Counted from the first letter of the stretch, positions 7,190-16,015 are shown. The stretch: DNA of 27,419 nt from Clostridium sp. UBA4108 (GCA_002381695.1 DFXM01000022.1:1-27419), one strand, 5' to 3'. Numbers and translations are program-made. Notes: generated by a model from the sequence alone, not told the origin.

Positions 7190-7924
7190 ATGAAAAATAT
7201 ATTATTAGTAAATGCAAGTAATAGAAAGAAAAATACATATAAATTATTATTATCAATTGAAAGAATATTAAAGAATAATGGGTTTAAAACGGAGCTTATT
7301 ACCTTAAGTGATTATAAAGTTGACTTTTGTAGAGGATGTGAGTGTTGCATACTTGAAGGGAAATGCTTTGTAAATGATGATTCTTATAAAATTATGGAGA
7401 AAATTAAAGCTTGTGACGGTTTGGTAATAGGAAGTCCTGTGTACCTTAATAATATGACAGGAATACTAAAAGTATTTATAGATAGAACCTGTAGTTGGTT
7501 TCATAGAACAGAAGTTGCACAGAAGCCAACTTTACTTCTTGCAAATACCCAGGGATCAGGATTAAAAAGCACTTTAAATTCTATAGAAGAATCATTAATT
7601 CAATGGGGTGTATGCCTTTGTGGTACTATTTCTAGAAATGGTAGAACCTTTAAAAAACCTATCAATGAAAAGGAAGTATCTAAATTTATAAAGTTTGTAC
7701 TATCTGATGGAGTGGGGTATTTACCATCATTTAAAGAGGTTTATACCTATAATATTCAAAGAACTTTAGCTAACAATGTGTTTCCAATAGATAAGTCATA
7801 TTGGGAGAAAAATGGTTGGATTAATACCCCATATTTTTTAGGTGCTAAGATGAGTGTAATAAAAAAAATTTATGGCAATGGGATATACAAAATACTTTGT
7901 AATTTCATAAAGCCAACTGAGTAA
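7190..7924 (+). CDS. NADPH-dependent FMN reductase / iron-sulfur-flavoprotein-like
   Basis: A 244-residue flavodoxin-fold protein. The N-terminal ILLVNASNRKKNTYKLL is the FMN phosphate-binding loop after strand 1. CRGCECC with a further Cys in EGKCFVNDD is typical of the iron-sulfur flavoprotein / NAD(P)H-dependent oxidoreductase group, followed by GSPVYLNNMTGILKVFIDR. It probably reduces FMN or a small electrophile with NAD(P)H in the cytoplasm. The C-terminal ~90 residues are less typical. ATG 7190 has only a weak AAGG just upstream; a better GGGGAG lies 13-18 bases away. It has its own promoter and is followed by a terminator within a repeated sequence. Confidence 0.8.
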   Translation: MKNILLVNASNRKKNTYKLLLSIERILKNNGFKTELITLSDYKVDFCRGCECCILEGKCFVNDDSYKIMEKIKACDGLVIGSPVYLNNMTGILKVFIDRTCSWFHRTEVAQKPTLLLANTQGSGLKSTLNSIEESLIQWGVCLCGTISRNGRTFKKPINEKEVSKFIKFVLSDGVGYLPSFKEVYTYNIQRTLANNVFPIDKSYWEKNGWINTPYFLGAKMSVIKKIYGNGIYKILCNFIKPTE

Positions 7925-7956
7925 AATTAACGTAAAATGTTTTCAATAAAGCAATA

Positions 7957-8143
7957 ACAATCATTAAAATTAGTAAAGATATAATATGAAGGAACGTTAT
8001 AAAATGCATAAAATCTCTATATGAAAATCATGCATAAATAGAGGATAAATACTCTTATATGCATGATTATTTATTCATAAAATATTGTAAAAATGTGTTT
8101 TATAATATCTCCTTTTTTCAAAAGAGAATACTGCTAATTTATA
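7957..8143 (+). repeat. Long dispersed repeat, copy 1 (~187 bp)
   Basis: This block is highly similar, with scattered substitutions, to 13753-13941 in the same orientation. Shared landmarks are AGTAAAGATATAATATGAAGGA at the left (positions 7972-7993), a central hairpin, and GTAAAAATGTGTTTTATAAT to the right. Both copies start at or just after the end of a plus-strand gene. The right end runs into the last codons of the minus-strand hydrolase gene. There is no open frame of note. It may be a mobile terminator-like repeat or the edge of a segmental duplication. Confidence 0.75.
8026..8068 (+). terminator. Terminator hairpin inside repeat copy 1
   Basis: AATCATGCATA (8026-8036) pairs with TATGCATGATT (8058-8068), with further pairing of AGAG and CTCT inside, followed by ATTTATT. 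It could end transcription from 7190 and, in the opposite direction, from the hydrolase at 8134-9096. Confidence 0.65.
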
Positions 8144-9096
8144 GGTGTGCACTTACACAAGGCTTCATAAAAATCCTTAGGCTGATCCAGCATAGTAACA
8201 TGACCAGCATTATGAATCATAAAAAGTTCCTTTTTAGGAGCTTTAATTCTTTCAAAATATTCCTGTGCCATGGGATAAGGTGTTTGCCAATCCTTGTCCC
8301 CTAAAATGTAGTAAATTGGAATCTGATATTCTATTGATTCTTTGTTCAGATCATAGTTCTCAAAAAGATATTTTAAAAGAGAAAAGTTTACATTTAAGCC
8401 TTTTGATAGGCTCAATATATCTGAGAATTTGAAAATAGGACTACGAACCACTCCCATAATTAGAGAGAAGTTTGGAGTCACTGCTAATTTATATTTTCCT
8501 TGAAGTTTTCTAAGTTTAGCTAATGCCTCTAACATAGCTTTATCAATAGGGAGTTTAGGATATTCTCCTAAAGCTTCAAGTTTCTTTAAATCAGCTTTGT
8601 TACCTGATTTCAGAATTTCTTCTTTTAACTTTGAATATCCAACTTTTTCATTTTCAAGCATGTTGATAACTTGGCCAACTCCTATATAATGGGATACTTC
8701 CTCAGGATATTTTTTAATAAACAATGTTCCTAGAACGCTGCCCCAGGAGTGTCCTAATATTGCTATTTTTTCTTTCTTGTATTTCTTTTTTAAATATTTA
8801 ACTACTTCAAGTAAGTCTTCTAAGTGTAAGTCTAAGGTAGGAAAATGTTCTTTAGATGGATTTCTGGTTAAAGTTTTTCCAGCTCCTCTTTGGTCCCAGT
8901 GGACAACTGTATAATTCTTTTCCCAGTTTTGTTGCATTAAATGTGCAAAGATTGATTCTGCTGAGCCAGGTCCTCCGTGTAGAAAAAGAAGTATGGGATT
9001 TCCTTTATTACCTTCTAGGTGTAATAGGTAGTGATGTATTCCATTGATTTCTATATATTCTTCTGTTGATGTAATTTCTTTTTGAAATTTAGCCAT
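8134..9096 (-). CDS. Alpha/beta hydrolase, proline iminopeptidase-like
   Basis: A 320-residue alpha/beta hydrolase. HGGPGS near residue 40 is the oxyanion-hole signature of prolyl aminopeptidases, and WDQRGAGKT follows. The nucleophile is S117 in GHSWGS. The catalytic Asp is likely in LGDKDWQ and the His in NAGHVTM. No signal peptide is visible, so it is probably cytosolic. Related enzymes remove N-terminal proline from peptides, but this fold also hydrolyses esters and homoserine lactones. AGGAGG (9108-9113) is 11 bases from the chosen ATG and 4 from an upstream ATG that opens the tiny frame MYNG overlapping this start. Confidence 0.85.
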   Translation of the reverse strand: MAKFQKEITSTEEYIEINGIHHYLLHLEGNKGNPILLFLHGGPGSAESIFAHLMQQNWEKNYTVVHWDQRGAGKTLTRNPSKEHFPTLDLHLEDLLEVVKYLKKKYKKEKIAILGHSWGSVLGTLFIKKYPEEVSHYIGVGQVINMLENEKVGYSKLKEEILKSGNKADLKKLEALGEYPKLPIDKAMLEALAKLRKLQGKYKLAVTPNFSLIMGVVRSPIFKFSDILSLSKGLNVNFSLLKYLFENYDLNKESIEYQIPIYYILGDKDWQTPYPMAQEYFERIKAPKKELFMIHNAGHVTMLDQPKDFYEALCKCTPIN

Positions 9097-9278
9097 TATA
9101 CATGATTCCTCCTAAAACTAAAACTAAGACTATATTATTAAATATATCACAATGTAAAAGAAAGTATATGTGTAATGTTTAATAAATATAAAGTATAATT
9201 ATTACAGTATATGAAATATTAACATATTATAATTACAAGTTATTTAAAGGATCAGTTTACTGAAGATTTATTGACGAA

Positions 9279-9330
9279 AAAGCTAAGTAATAAAAGATGC
9301 TAGCTTTACAGAAATAATGGAACTGTAAAG
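9279..9330 (+). promoter_or_regulatory. Two overlapping hairpins in the grpB 5' region
   Basis: AAAGCTA (9279-9285) pairs with TAGCTTT (9301-9307), while CTTTACAG (9304-9311) pairs with CTGTAAAG (9323-9330). The two share 9304-9307 and cannot both form fully. TTGACG at 9271 could be a -35 but no good -10 lies at the right distance. Confidence 0.3.
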
Positions 9331-9371
9331 TATTAAGAAAATAGTAATCAATACAGAAAGAGAGGGAAGCT

Positions 9372-9905
9372 ATGATTGGATTGGCAAGAGGAACTGTTAA
9401 AGTAGTTCCATATACGTATCAGTGGAGAACGGAGTACGTAAAAGAGAGTGGACTACTGAAATCAGTAATAGGGCAATATGTTTTAGACATTCAACATGTA
9501 GGAAGTACTTCAATAGAAGGCTTAGATGCTAAGCCTATTATTGACATAGCAGTAGCTGTTGAATCTCTAGATAAAGTTAATTACTTTAAAGGAGCATTAG
9601 AACAAATTGGATATGAATATAAAGGCAATGCTGGAATTGAAGGACGAATTATGTTTGCTAAAGGTAGCGAAGATTTAAGAACTCATTATTTACATGTAGA
9701 AGTTATTCATGGACCCATATGGGAAAATCATATATATTTTAGAGATTATCTCCGCCTACATAAGGAATATATTAAGGAGTATTCAGACCTTAAAAAAGCC
9801 TTAGCAATAAAATTTCAAGAGGATAGAGGTTCTTATACGAAGGAGAAGGATAAGTTTATTACTTTCATATTGGAAAAAGCAAAGAGGGAATTTAGTGGTA
9901 ATTAA
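9372..9905 (+). CDS. GrpB-family (UPF0157) nucleotidyltransferase-fold protein
   Basis: A 177-residue protein. Recognisable family stretches are the early VVPYTYQWRTEY, the nucleotidyltransferase-like HVGSTSIEGLDAKPIIDI at about residues 41-58, and HYLHVEV followed by the W-containing IWENHIYFRDYLR. The biochemical role of most GrpB-family proteins is unknown; the fold suggests transfer of a nucleotide or a related reaction. ATG 9372 follows AGAGGGA with good spacing. The last 11 bases overlap the next gene. Bases ~9620-9713 reappear in degraded form at 15785-15872. Confidence 0.85.
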   Translation: MIGLARGTVKVVPYTYQWRTEYVKESGLLKSVIGQYVLDIQHVGSTSIEGLDAKPIIDIAVAVESLDKVNYFKGALEQIGYEYKGNAGIEGRIMFAKGSEDLRTHYLHVEVIHGPIWENHIYFRDYLRLHKEYIKEYSDLKKALAIKFQEDRGSYTKEKDKFITFILEKAKREFSGN

Positions 9906-10857
9906 AAATAAAAAAATAATTAAAAAAACAGGGGTAAAAATTGCACTTTCACTTCTAGTACTTTTATTCCTTGGAGGTATATGGCAAGGTTATATGATGA
10001 ATAAAGAAGCCACCATGTTTTCACCTCCAGGACAATTATACAAGATAAATTCTCATAATATCCATGGATATGCCATTGGAGAGGGGAAAGATACCATTGT
10101 TTTTACTACAGGTTCAGGAACTCCTTGTGCCTTTACGGACTATTATTACCTTCAAAGTGAATTACAGGATTATGCAAGGACTATTAGCTACGATCATGCT
10201 GGCTATGGTTTTAGTGAAAGTACATCTATTTCAAGGAATGTGGATATTGTAGTTGAAGAACTCCATGAGCTACTTAAACAGGCAGGAGAAGTATCACCCT
10301 ATATTTTAGTTGGACATTCTCTTAGCTCTCTTGAGGTAATTCATTTTGCTCAAAAATATCCTGAGGAAGTAAAAGCAATAGTGTTATTAGATGGTGGAAA
10401 TCCTGAGTTTTATGCTAAGGATTCAGAATTAAAGTCCTACATAATAAATCGAGGTATGGCAGGTTTGCGAGTAAGTGGCATTGTTAGATTACTAGGAAAT
10501 ATAGGAATTGAACTTCCTTTTTTAGGAGAAGATTTACGCTATGATAGTCTGCCTAAAGAAATAAGAAGTATAGATAAAGCTATGTATTATAAATATATTG
10601 GAAATAAAAACAATTTAAGCTCTATGAAAAATATTAATGAAAATGCACAGTTAGTGCTCAATAATGGTTATTTAAAAGATATCCCATTGATTATATTATC
10701 CTCAGATAGTGGAGGAAGTTGGGAAAAAAGTCAACAACAGCTTTTAAATTGGTCTAACAACAGTTATCAAGAAACTATACCTAATTCAAACCATTATATT
10801 CATTGGTCGAATAAAGAAATTGTTGTTCAGAAAATTTTAGAGCTTGTTTTAAAGTAG
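9895..10857 (+). CDS. Membrane-anchored alpha/beta hydrolase
   Basis: A 320-residue hydrolase. Positively charged residues 4-15 precede a hydrophobic helix (about 15-33), giving an N-terminal anchor with the catalytic domain probably outside. The nucleophile is S142 in VGHSLSS, preceded by YDHAGYGFSE. The acid is probably in LLDGG or SSDSGG and the base His in NSNHYIHW. Start is GTG at 9895, inside the end of grpB, with AGAGGGA upstream; the 11-bp overlap implies coupled translation. Substrate unknown. The region directly after its stop is a deletion scar leading into a truncated tRNA-synthetase-like gene. Confidence 0.82.
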   Translation: MVIKNKKIIKKTGVKIALSLLVLLFLGGIWQGYMMNKEATMFSPPGQLYKINSHNIHGYAIGEGKDTIVFTTGSGTPCAFTDYYYLQSELQDYARTISYDHAGYGFSESTSISRNVDIVVEELHELLKQAGEVSPYILVGHSLSSLEVIHFAQKYPEEVKAIVLLDGGNPEFYAKDSELKSYIINRGMAGLRVSGIVRLLGNIGIELPFLGEDLRYDSLPKEIRSIDKAMYYKYIGNKNNLSSMKNINENAQLVLNNGYLKDIPLIILSSDSGGSWEKSQQQLLNWSNNSYQETIPNSNHYIHWSNKEIVVQKILELVLK

Positions 10858-12686
10858 GAATAACTCTAATTCAAACAACAGATTGCTACGGCTCGCCTAT
10901 TTCAGCAAGCTATTTAAAACTTGTAGAAGAAGGTCAATATGAGGGCTCAATACAAGATTATGTTCGTGAAAATCATGAAAAGCAAAAAGAAGTGTTAAAT
11001 AAATATGAAACTAGTTTAAATCTATATGCAGCTTCTACCTTAGATAGATCTGGTGAAATACACAAAGAAGTATCAGAAGAGGTATTCAATAAGCTATATG
11101 AAAATGGCTATTTAGCTAAGCTATCCTCACCACAGTTTTATGACCCTGATTTTAAAGTACTTTTAAACGGTCGACAAGTAATTGGTAAATGCCCTATTGA
11201 AGGATGTGGTTCAGATAAAGCCTATGCAGATGAATGTGCTCTGGGACATCAATATATGCCAAATGAATTGATTGAGCCAAAGAGTGCTTTATCAGGAAAA
11301 ACACCTGAACTAAGGGATGTGACAAATTGGTATTTTAAACTAGAAGAGTATAATAACACTCTAATTGAAAAAGTAAATTATTTAAGAGCTCATTCTAATT
11401 GGCGTAAAAATTTATTAAATACTATTGAAGAATTCTTAAAGCCACCAGTTATTTATGTAAAACGTAAGCAATTAGAAGGTATTACAAATCTAGAAGAAAA
11501 ATTACCAAAGCACACAATTATTGATGAACCAAAGAAGCCTTCTGTTACTTTTGTATTTGAAAATCTACAAGATAGAGAGACTGCAAGAGAGATATTTGAT
11601 GATATGGGAATTCGTTTTAGAACTGGTAAAACCTTAGTACCTTTTAGATTATCAGGGAATGTTCAATGGGGTATCGAAATACCTGAGAAGGAAGACCTAA
11701 AAAATTTAACTTTTTGGGTTTGGCCTGAATCTCTTTGGGCGCCTATTTCTTTCACTAAAACTTATCTTGAATCTATAGGCAAAAATCCTGATGAATGGAC
11801 AGAGTGGTGGTATTCTGAGGATGCAAAGGTATATCAATTTATTGGGGAAGACAATATCTATTTTTACGGAATTGCTGAAATGGCATTGTTTATGGCTTTA
11901 AGGGGCATTAGTAGTGAGGATGAAATTCAATGGGAGAACATTAATCTTCCTCACCTAATTGCAAATAATCATCTACTATTTATGGATAAAAAGGCAAGCA
12001 GCAGCGGTACTATAAAACCACCTATGGCAGGGGAGTTATTAGAACATTACACTGCAGAGCAATTACGTATGCATTTCCTAAGTTTAGGACTTTCAAAGAA
12101 AAGCGTTAGCTTTGCACCACAAGCATTTATGGATAAAGAAGATAAACAGGGTCCTGATACAGTTTTAAAAGATGGTAACTTATTGACCAACGTATTTAAT
12201 AGGCTTGTTCGTTCTTGTTTTTACACTGCACAAAAGTATTTTGATGGCAAAATACCAGTGGGAGGAATCAGTAACAATATTATAGAAGAATCAAATGAAG
12301 CTGTTCTAACCTATGAAAGGCATATGTATAATCATGAGTTTCATAGTGTAATTTATGTTTTAGATAGTTACATTCGTAATATGAATAAGCATTGGGCCAA
12401 TAATATGAAGCTTGCAGATTCTAAAGATGATGGTGATCTTCGTAAACAAGTTCTAATAGATTCATTCCATGCAATAAGAACTGCTATTACTTTAATTCAT
12501 CCTATTGCACCAAATAGCTGTGAAATGGTAAGAGAATATTTAAATGCTAATGAACAACTTTGGAGTTGGGATTATATATTTGAACCAATCTATACCTTTA
12601 TAGGAGATACACTTATCCATAAATTGAAATATCTAGAGCCTCGTGTGGATTTCTTTGAAAAGCATGAATCTCAAATTTCTTTTTAG
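10857..12686 (+). pseudogene. N-terminally truncated class I tRNA-synthetase-like (MetRS paralogue)
   Basis: The frame is open from the stop of the hydrolase gene to 12686 and encodes MetRS-like sequence. TTDCYGSPIS near the beginning corresponds to the GTDEHGTPI region of MetRS. The Cys-containing knuckle CPIEGCG..C, NELIEPKSALSG and YQFIGEDNIYFYG are all class I MetRS landmarks. The ~50 residues carrying the HIGH motif are missing, and no ribosome site or ATG precedes the homology; the first available start is GTG 10992, inside the domain. At the KMSKS position the sequence reads MDKKASSSG. Without HIGH it should not activate an amino acid. It resembles the paralogous class I tRNA ligase family proteins of clostridia rather than housekeeping MetRS, judged from memory. 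Confidence 0.75.
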
Positions 12687-12746
12687 AGTACATGGAGAAA
12701 CTACTCTGACAGGGTGAACTGTATAATAAATAAATGGGTTTTATAG

Positions 12747-12775
12747 CCTTAGGCATTGATACAACTTTCCTAAGG
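12747..12775 (+). terminator. Terminator after the synthetase-like gene
   Basis: CCTTAGG (12747-12753) pairs with CCTAAGG (12769-12775), flanked by ATA/TAT, then TTATTTTTAT. Stem short, loop 15 bases, T-rich tail good. Confidence 0.6.
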
Positions 12776-12878
12776 TTATTTTTATAAATTGTAATATAGT
12801 ATAATGTGGAGCAGAAACATATTGTAGCCTTACATGAGAAGGACTATAAAGAGTTGGAGAATAAAAGGAGGAAGAATA

Positions 12879-13763
12879 ATGCCTAAAGAAATAGAGACAA
12901 AGGCTCTACTTTCTAGAAATAAAAAGCCTGGAAGTTGGTTTGGAACGCACTATCTTTTTAATATATATAGGGGATGTGAACATCATTGTATTTATTGTGA
13001 TTCAAGAAGTTTATGTTATAAAATAGATAACTTTGATGAGCTTATTATAAAGAAGAATGCTGTAGAACTCCTTAGAAAAGAACTTAAAAGTAAAAGAAAA
13101 AAGGGTACTATTGGAACTGGGGCTATGAGTGATCCATATACAAAATCTGAAAAGGATTATTTATTAACTAGAGGGTGTTTAGAGGTTATTTCTGATTATA
13201 ACTATCCAGTTCACATTACAACTAAAAGCAATTTGATTTTAAGAGATATAGATCTACTTACTGAAATAAATAAAATTTATGCTTCTGTAGCTATGACTAT
13301 TACAACAACTGATGATAATTTAGCTAGTATAATAGAACCTGCTGCACCATCTTCTACAGATCGGTTCAAGGCTCTTGGTATTTTATCAACTGTAGGAGTA
13401 TGTACTAGCATTACTATGATGCCAATCTTACCTTTCTTAGAAGATACAGAGAAAAATATTTTAGATATTGCAAATAAGGCTAATTATTATGGGGTTAAAT
13501 ATATTGTCCCATGGATTGGTATGTCTTTACGTGATAGACAGAGGGATTACTATTATAAAGCTTTAGATAGATATTTTCCCGGACTTAGACAGAAATATGA
13601 GAAAAAGTATGGAGATAAATATAAGTGTTCTGCTAGAAATATGAATAAGCTGGGTTATGCACTACTAGAAGCATGTACAAAGTATGATATATCCCTTAAG
13701 ATGCCTAGTTATGAGAAGAAAGTAACATCTGTACAATTGAACTTATTAAATAATAATCATTGA
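12879..13763 (+). CDS. SPL-family radical SAM protein
   Basis: A 294-residue radical SAM enzyme. The [4Fe-4S] ligands are in GCEHHCIYC (CxxxCxxC), preceded by NIYRG. GTGAMSDPY and the strand HITTKSNLILRD are typical of the SPL (spore photoproduct lyase-like) / Rv2578c group. Most members are of unknown substrate; true SplB repairs the spore photoproduct thymine dimer. It uses S-adenosylmethionine to generate a 5'-deoxyadenosyl radical. AAAGGAGG lies 7 bases before ATG 12879, so this start is preferred over ATG 12834, which has no ribosome site. The stop codon falls at the edge of repeat copy 2. Confidence 0.82.
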   Translation: MPKEIETKALLSRNKKPGSWFGTHYLFNIYRGCEHHCIYCDSRSLCYKIDNFDELIIKKNAVELLRKELKSKRKKGTIGTGAMSDPYTKSEKDYLLTRGCLEVISDYNYPVHITTKSNLILRDIDLLTEINKIYASVAMTITTTDDNLASIIEPAAPSSTDRFKALGILSTVGVCTSITMMPILPFLEDTEKNILDIANKANYYGVKYIVPWIGMSLRDRQRDYYYKALDRYFPGLRQKYEKKYGDKYKCSARNMNKLGYALLEACTKYDISLKMPSYEKKVTSVQLNLLNNNH

Positions 13764-13941
13764 ACTTAGTAAAGATATAATATGAAGGAATGCTATAAAA
13801 TACATAAAATCTCTGTATGAAAATCATGCATAAATAGAGGGCAAATACTCTTATATGCATGATTATTTATTCATAAGATATGGTAAAAATGTGTTTTATA
13901 ATACCACATTTTTTCAAAATAGAATACTGATCTAATTTATA
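13753..13941 (+). repeat. Long dispersed repeat, copy 2
   Basis: Second copy of the sequence at 7957-8143, same orientation, differing by scattered substitutions and small indels. It includes the last codons of the radical SAM gene and stops shortly before the ClC promoter. The central hairpin is conserved exactly while the flanks have drifted, suggesting either recent duplication or selection on the hairpin. Confidence 0.75.
13822..13864 (+). terminator. Terminator hairpin inside repeat copy 2
   Basis: AATCATGCATA (13822-13832) pairs with TATGCATGATT (13854-13864), followed by ATTTATT. It is the likely terminator of the radical SAM gene. Confidence 0.65.
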
Positions 13942-13971
13942 TTTTTAATAATAAGGTAATTAATACTCTAT

Positions 13972-14000
13972 TTGAAAAACAATATAATAAATACTATAAT
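13972..14000 (+). promoter_or_regulatory. Sigma-A-type promoter of the ClC gene
   Basis: TTGAAA (13972-13977), a 17-bp spacer, then a perfect TATAAT (13995-14000). Confidence 0.75.
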
Positions 14001-14030
14001 AATAAGGGATGTTTTAAGGAGATGATTATT

Positions 14031-15599
14031 ATGAGTGGTGAAAAGACCAAAGAGGTTTTAAAGCATCGGAAGAATTTAAAACTTAAATTAGTATGGCAAG
14101 GTGCATTGATAGGCCTTGTAGTGGGGCTAGTTATTGTTCTAAATAGACTAGCTATAAGTAAGGTCACAGAGATATTTGGAAGTCTTTATTTAAATGCTAA
14201 AGGTAATCCTCTTGGAGCTGTACTTTTATTTAGTGTTTTAATCGTAATAGGTGCTTTTGTAGGATTTTTAGTAAAAAGTGAACCGATGATATCAGGAAGT
14301 GGAATTCCTCAAGTAGAAGGTTTTTTACTGAGAAAACTAAACATTAAATGGCTTAAAGTACTTATTTATAAATTTGTAGGTGGAGTTATGTGCCTTGGAA
14401 CTGGATTATCTTTAGGAAGAGAAGGTCCTTCTGTACAAATGGGGGCAGCAATTGGACAAGGTTTTGGACAAGTATTTAAAAGGGTAAAGGTAGAAGAAAA
14501 ATACTTAACTACAAGTGGAGCCAGCGCAGGTCTTGCAGCAGCTTTTAATGCTCCATTATCGGGAGTAATGTTTTCTCTAGAGGAGATACACAAAAACTTT
14601 TCTCCATTAGCTTTACTTTCTGCTATGGCCGCGGCTATGGTAGCTGACTTTGTATCAAAATATTTTTTAGGTCTTACTCCTGCATTGAATATTAGCAGTG
14701 TTAAGCCTATACCTTTAAATTACTATTGGACTTTAATACTTTTAGGAATAATAGTCGGAGTAGGGGGAGTAATATTTAATAGTGGTATCCTAACAGGTCA
14801 AAGGATATACGAAAAATTTAAAGGACTTAAGGTTCAATATAAGGCAATAATACCTTTTGTTATTACAGGCTTTGTGGGAATATTTGCACCACTATTATTA
14901 GGTGGTGGACATGAATTAATCATGAATTTACCGGAGGCTGATTTTACTGTAATTACACTTTCAATATTTTTGATAGTAAAGTTTATACTACTTATTATAT
15001 GTTTTGGCTCAGGAGTTCCAGGTGGAATATTTTTTCCACTATTAGTGCTAGGGGCCTTAGTAGGAAATATTTTTGGATTATTAGTATGTACCTCTTTAGG
15101 GATACCAAAGTTATTCATAGTTAACTTTATAATATTAGCCATGGCAGGTAATTTCTCCTCAATAGTTAAAGCTCCTATTACAGGCATAGTATTAATTTGT
15201 GAGATGACAGGTTCCTTTGAGCACCTATTATCTTTAGCCATAGTATCCATATTTGCATATATAACCTCAGATTTATTAAAATCTCATCCTATATATGAGA
15301 GCTTATTAGATAATATCTTAAGAAAAAATGGAGAGATATTAAAAGAGAGCGATAGAAGTAAAACCCTATTAGAATTTGTGATTCATATTGGCAGTGAACT
15401 AGAGGGAGAGTTTATAAAAAATATAAATTGGCCAGAGGAATGCTTATTGGTGGCAATAAAAAGAGGAAATAAAGAAATACTTCCTAAAGGTGATATAAAG
15501 CTTCTTGGAGGAGATTATATAGTGGCAATGGTTGATGAAAACAGGGTTAGCTGCGTTATACCTATATTCGAAGACTTGTGTGAAGCTAATACAGGTTAA
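14031..15599 (+). CDS. ClC-family chloride/proton antiporter with RCK_C-like domain
   Basis: A 522-residue ClC protein. All three selectivity motifs are present: GSGIPQ, GREGPSVQ and GSGVPGGIFFP. The gating glutamate is in GREGP, and the internal proton-path glutamate is in FNAPLSGVMFSLEE, so it is probably a 2Cl-/H+ exchanger rather than a channel. About ten or more hydrophobic segments fill residues 20-420. The last ~80 residues (from about LLEFVIHIGS) resemble a TrkA-C/RCK_C ligand domain. Such proteins serve acid resistance, charge compensation or fluoride export; the fluoride type has other motifs. AAGGAG ends 9 bases before ATG 14031, which is better than the ATG at 14022 directly adjoining it. 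Confidence 0.9.
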   Translation: MSGEKTKEVLKHRKNLKLKLVWQGALIGLVVGLVIVLNRLAISKVTEIFGSLYLNAKGNPLGAVLLFSVLIVIGAFVGFLVKSEPMISGSGIPQVEGFLLRKLNIKWLKVLIYKFVGGVMCLGTGLSLGREGPSVQMGAAIGQGFGQVFKRVKVEEKYLTTSGASAGLAAAFNAPLSGVMFSLEEIHKNFSPLALLSAMAAAMVADFVSKYFLGLTPALNISSVKPIPLNYYWTLILLGIIVGVGGVIFNSGILTGQRIYEKFKGLKVQYKAIIPFVITGFVGIFAPLLLGGGHELIMNLPEADFTVITLSIFLIVKFILLIICFGSGVPGGIFFPLLVLGALVGNIFGLLVCTSLGIPKLFIVNFIILAMAGNFSSIVKAPITGIVLICEMTGSFEHLLSLAIVSIFAYITSDLLKSHPIYESLLDNILRKNGEILKESDRSKTLLEFVIHIGSELEGEFIKNINWPEECLLVAIKRGNKEILPKGDIKLLGGDYIVAMVDENRVSCVIPIFEDLCEANTG

Positions 15600-15617
15600 T
15601 ATAAAATTTAGTTTAAG

Positions 15618-15683
15618 AGGACTTCATATTATTACTGTCCATGCTCTTGGTAAGGAGTATCTATAGTAATAATATAAAGTCCT
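15618..15683 (+). terminator. Long hairpin after the ClC gene
   Basis: AGGACTT-c-ATATTATTACT (15618-15636) pairs with AGTAATAATAT-a-AAGTCCT (15665-15683) with one mismatch, an 18-pair stem. The 28-base loop has additional weak pairing (GCTC with GAGT). The tail is ATTTTAATATTT. It is probably the ClC terminator, though larger than usual. Confidence 0.6.
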
Positions 15684-15758
15684 ATTTTAATATTTGGTTT
15701 TGTTTTAACATAGTTCTAAAATCAACGATGGTCTAAAATAAAACTAAATATTTTATAA

Positions 15759-15878
15759 TTAGAAGATATAGGTTATCACTATCGAGGCAATGCTGGAATT
15801 GAAGGACGAATTATGGTTGCTAAAGGTAGTGAAGATTTAAGAACTCATTATTTACATGTAGAAGTTCTCCATATTTAA
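15759..15878 (+). pseudogene. Remnant of a second grpB gene
   Basis: Thirty-nine codons of GrpB-like sequence. They start at LEDIGYHYRG, run through GNAGIEGRIM, AKGSEDLRTHYLHVEV and end LHI followed by TAA. They align without gaps to residues ~76-115 of the intact protein at 9372-9905. The nucleotide match over the central ~85 bases is nearly exact. There is no start codon or ribosome site, and a stop lies just upstream in frame. It is a fragment left by duplication and decay or by recombination. Confidence 0.85.
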
Positions 15879-15932
15879 TAGATAAAATAACTATTCAGTT
15901 ATTCACATTAATTGTAAAATATATACATAAAA

Positions 15933-15983
15933 AATTATCCCTTATTGTAAAATAATTTATCTAATTTACAATAAGGGATAATT
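15933..15983. terminator. 19-bp perfect inverted repeat
   Basis: Arms 15933-15951 and 15965-15983 are perfectly complementary (core ATCCCTTATTGT), with a 13-base AT-rich loop. The right side continues TTTAAAT and the left side is preceded by an A run, so it could terminate in both directions. No complete gene lies immediately upstream, so its substrate transcript is unclear. Confidence 0.5.
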
Positions 15984-16015
15984 TTTAAATCTATGTATCA
16001 AAGATTTAGCATCAA

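Noticed and set aside
8059..8304. Plus-strand frame of 81 codons
   Set aside because: It overlaps the repeat terminator and the antisense of the hydrolase; no ribosome site and no recognisable protein.
10992..12686. Functional tRNA synthetase starting at GTG 10992
   Set aside because: Homology extends upstream of that GTG, no ribosome site is present, and the HIGH region is missing.
12834..12878. Longer N-terminus for the radical SAM protein
   Set aside because: No ribosome site before ATG 12834, whereas AAAGGAGG precedes ATG 12879.
14834..15250. Minus-strand 138-codon frame within the ClC gene
   Set aside because: Composition follows from the opposite strand's hydrophobic codons; ClC motifs on the plus strand are decisive.
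15933..15983. Miniature transposon ends
   Set aside because: The arms are separated by only 13 bases and no target duplication is visible; a hairpin is the simpler reading.
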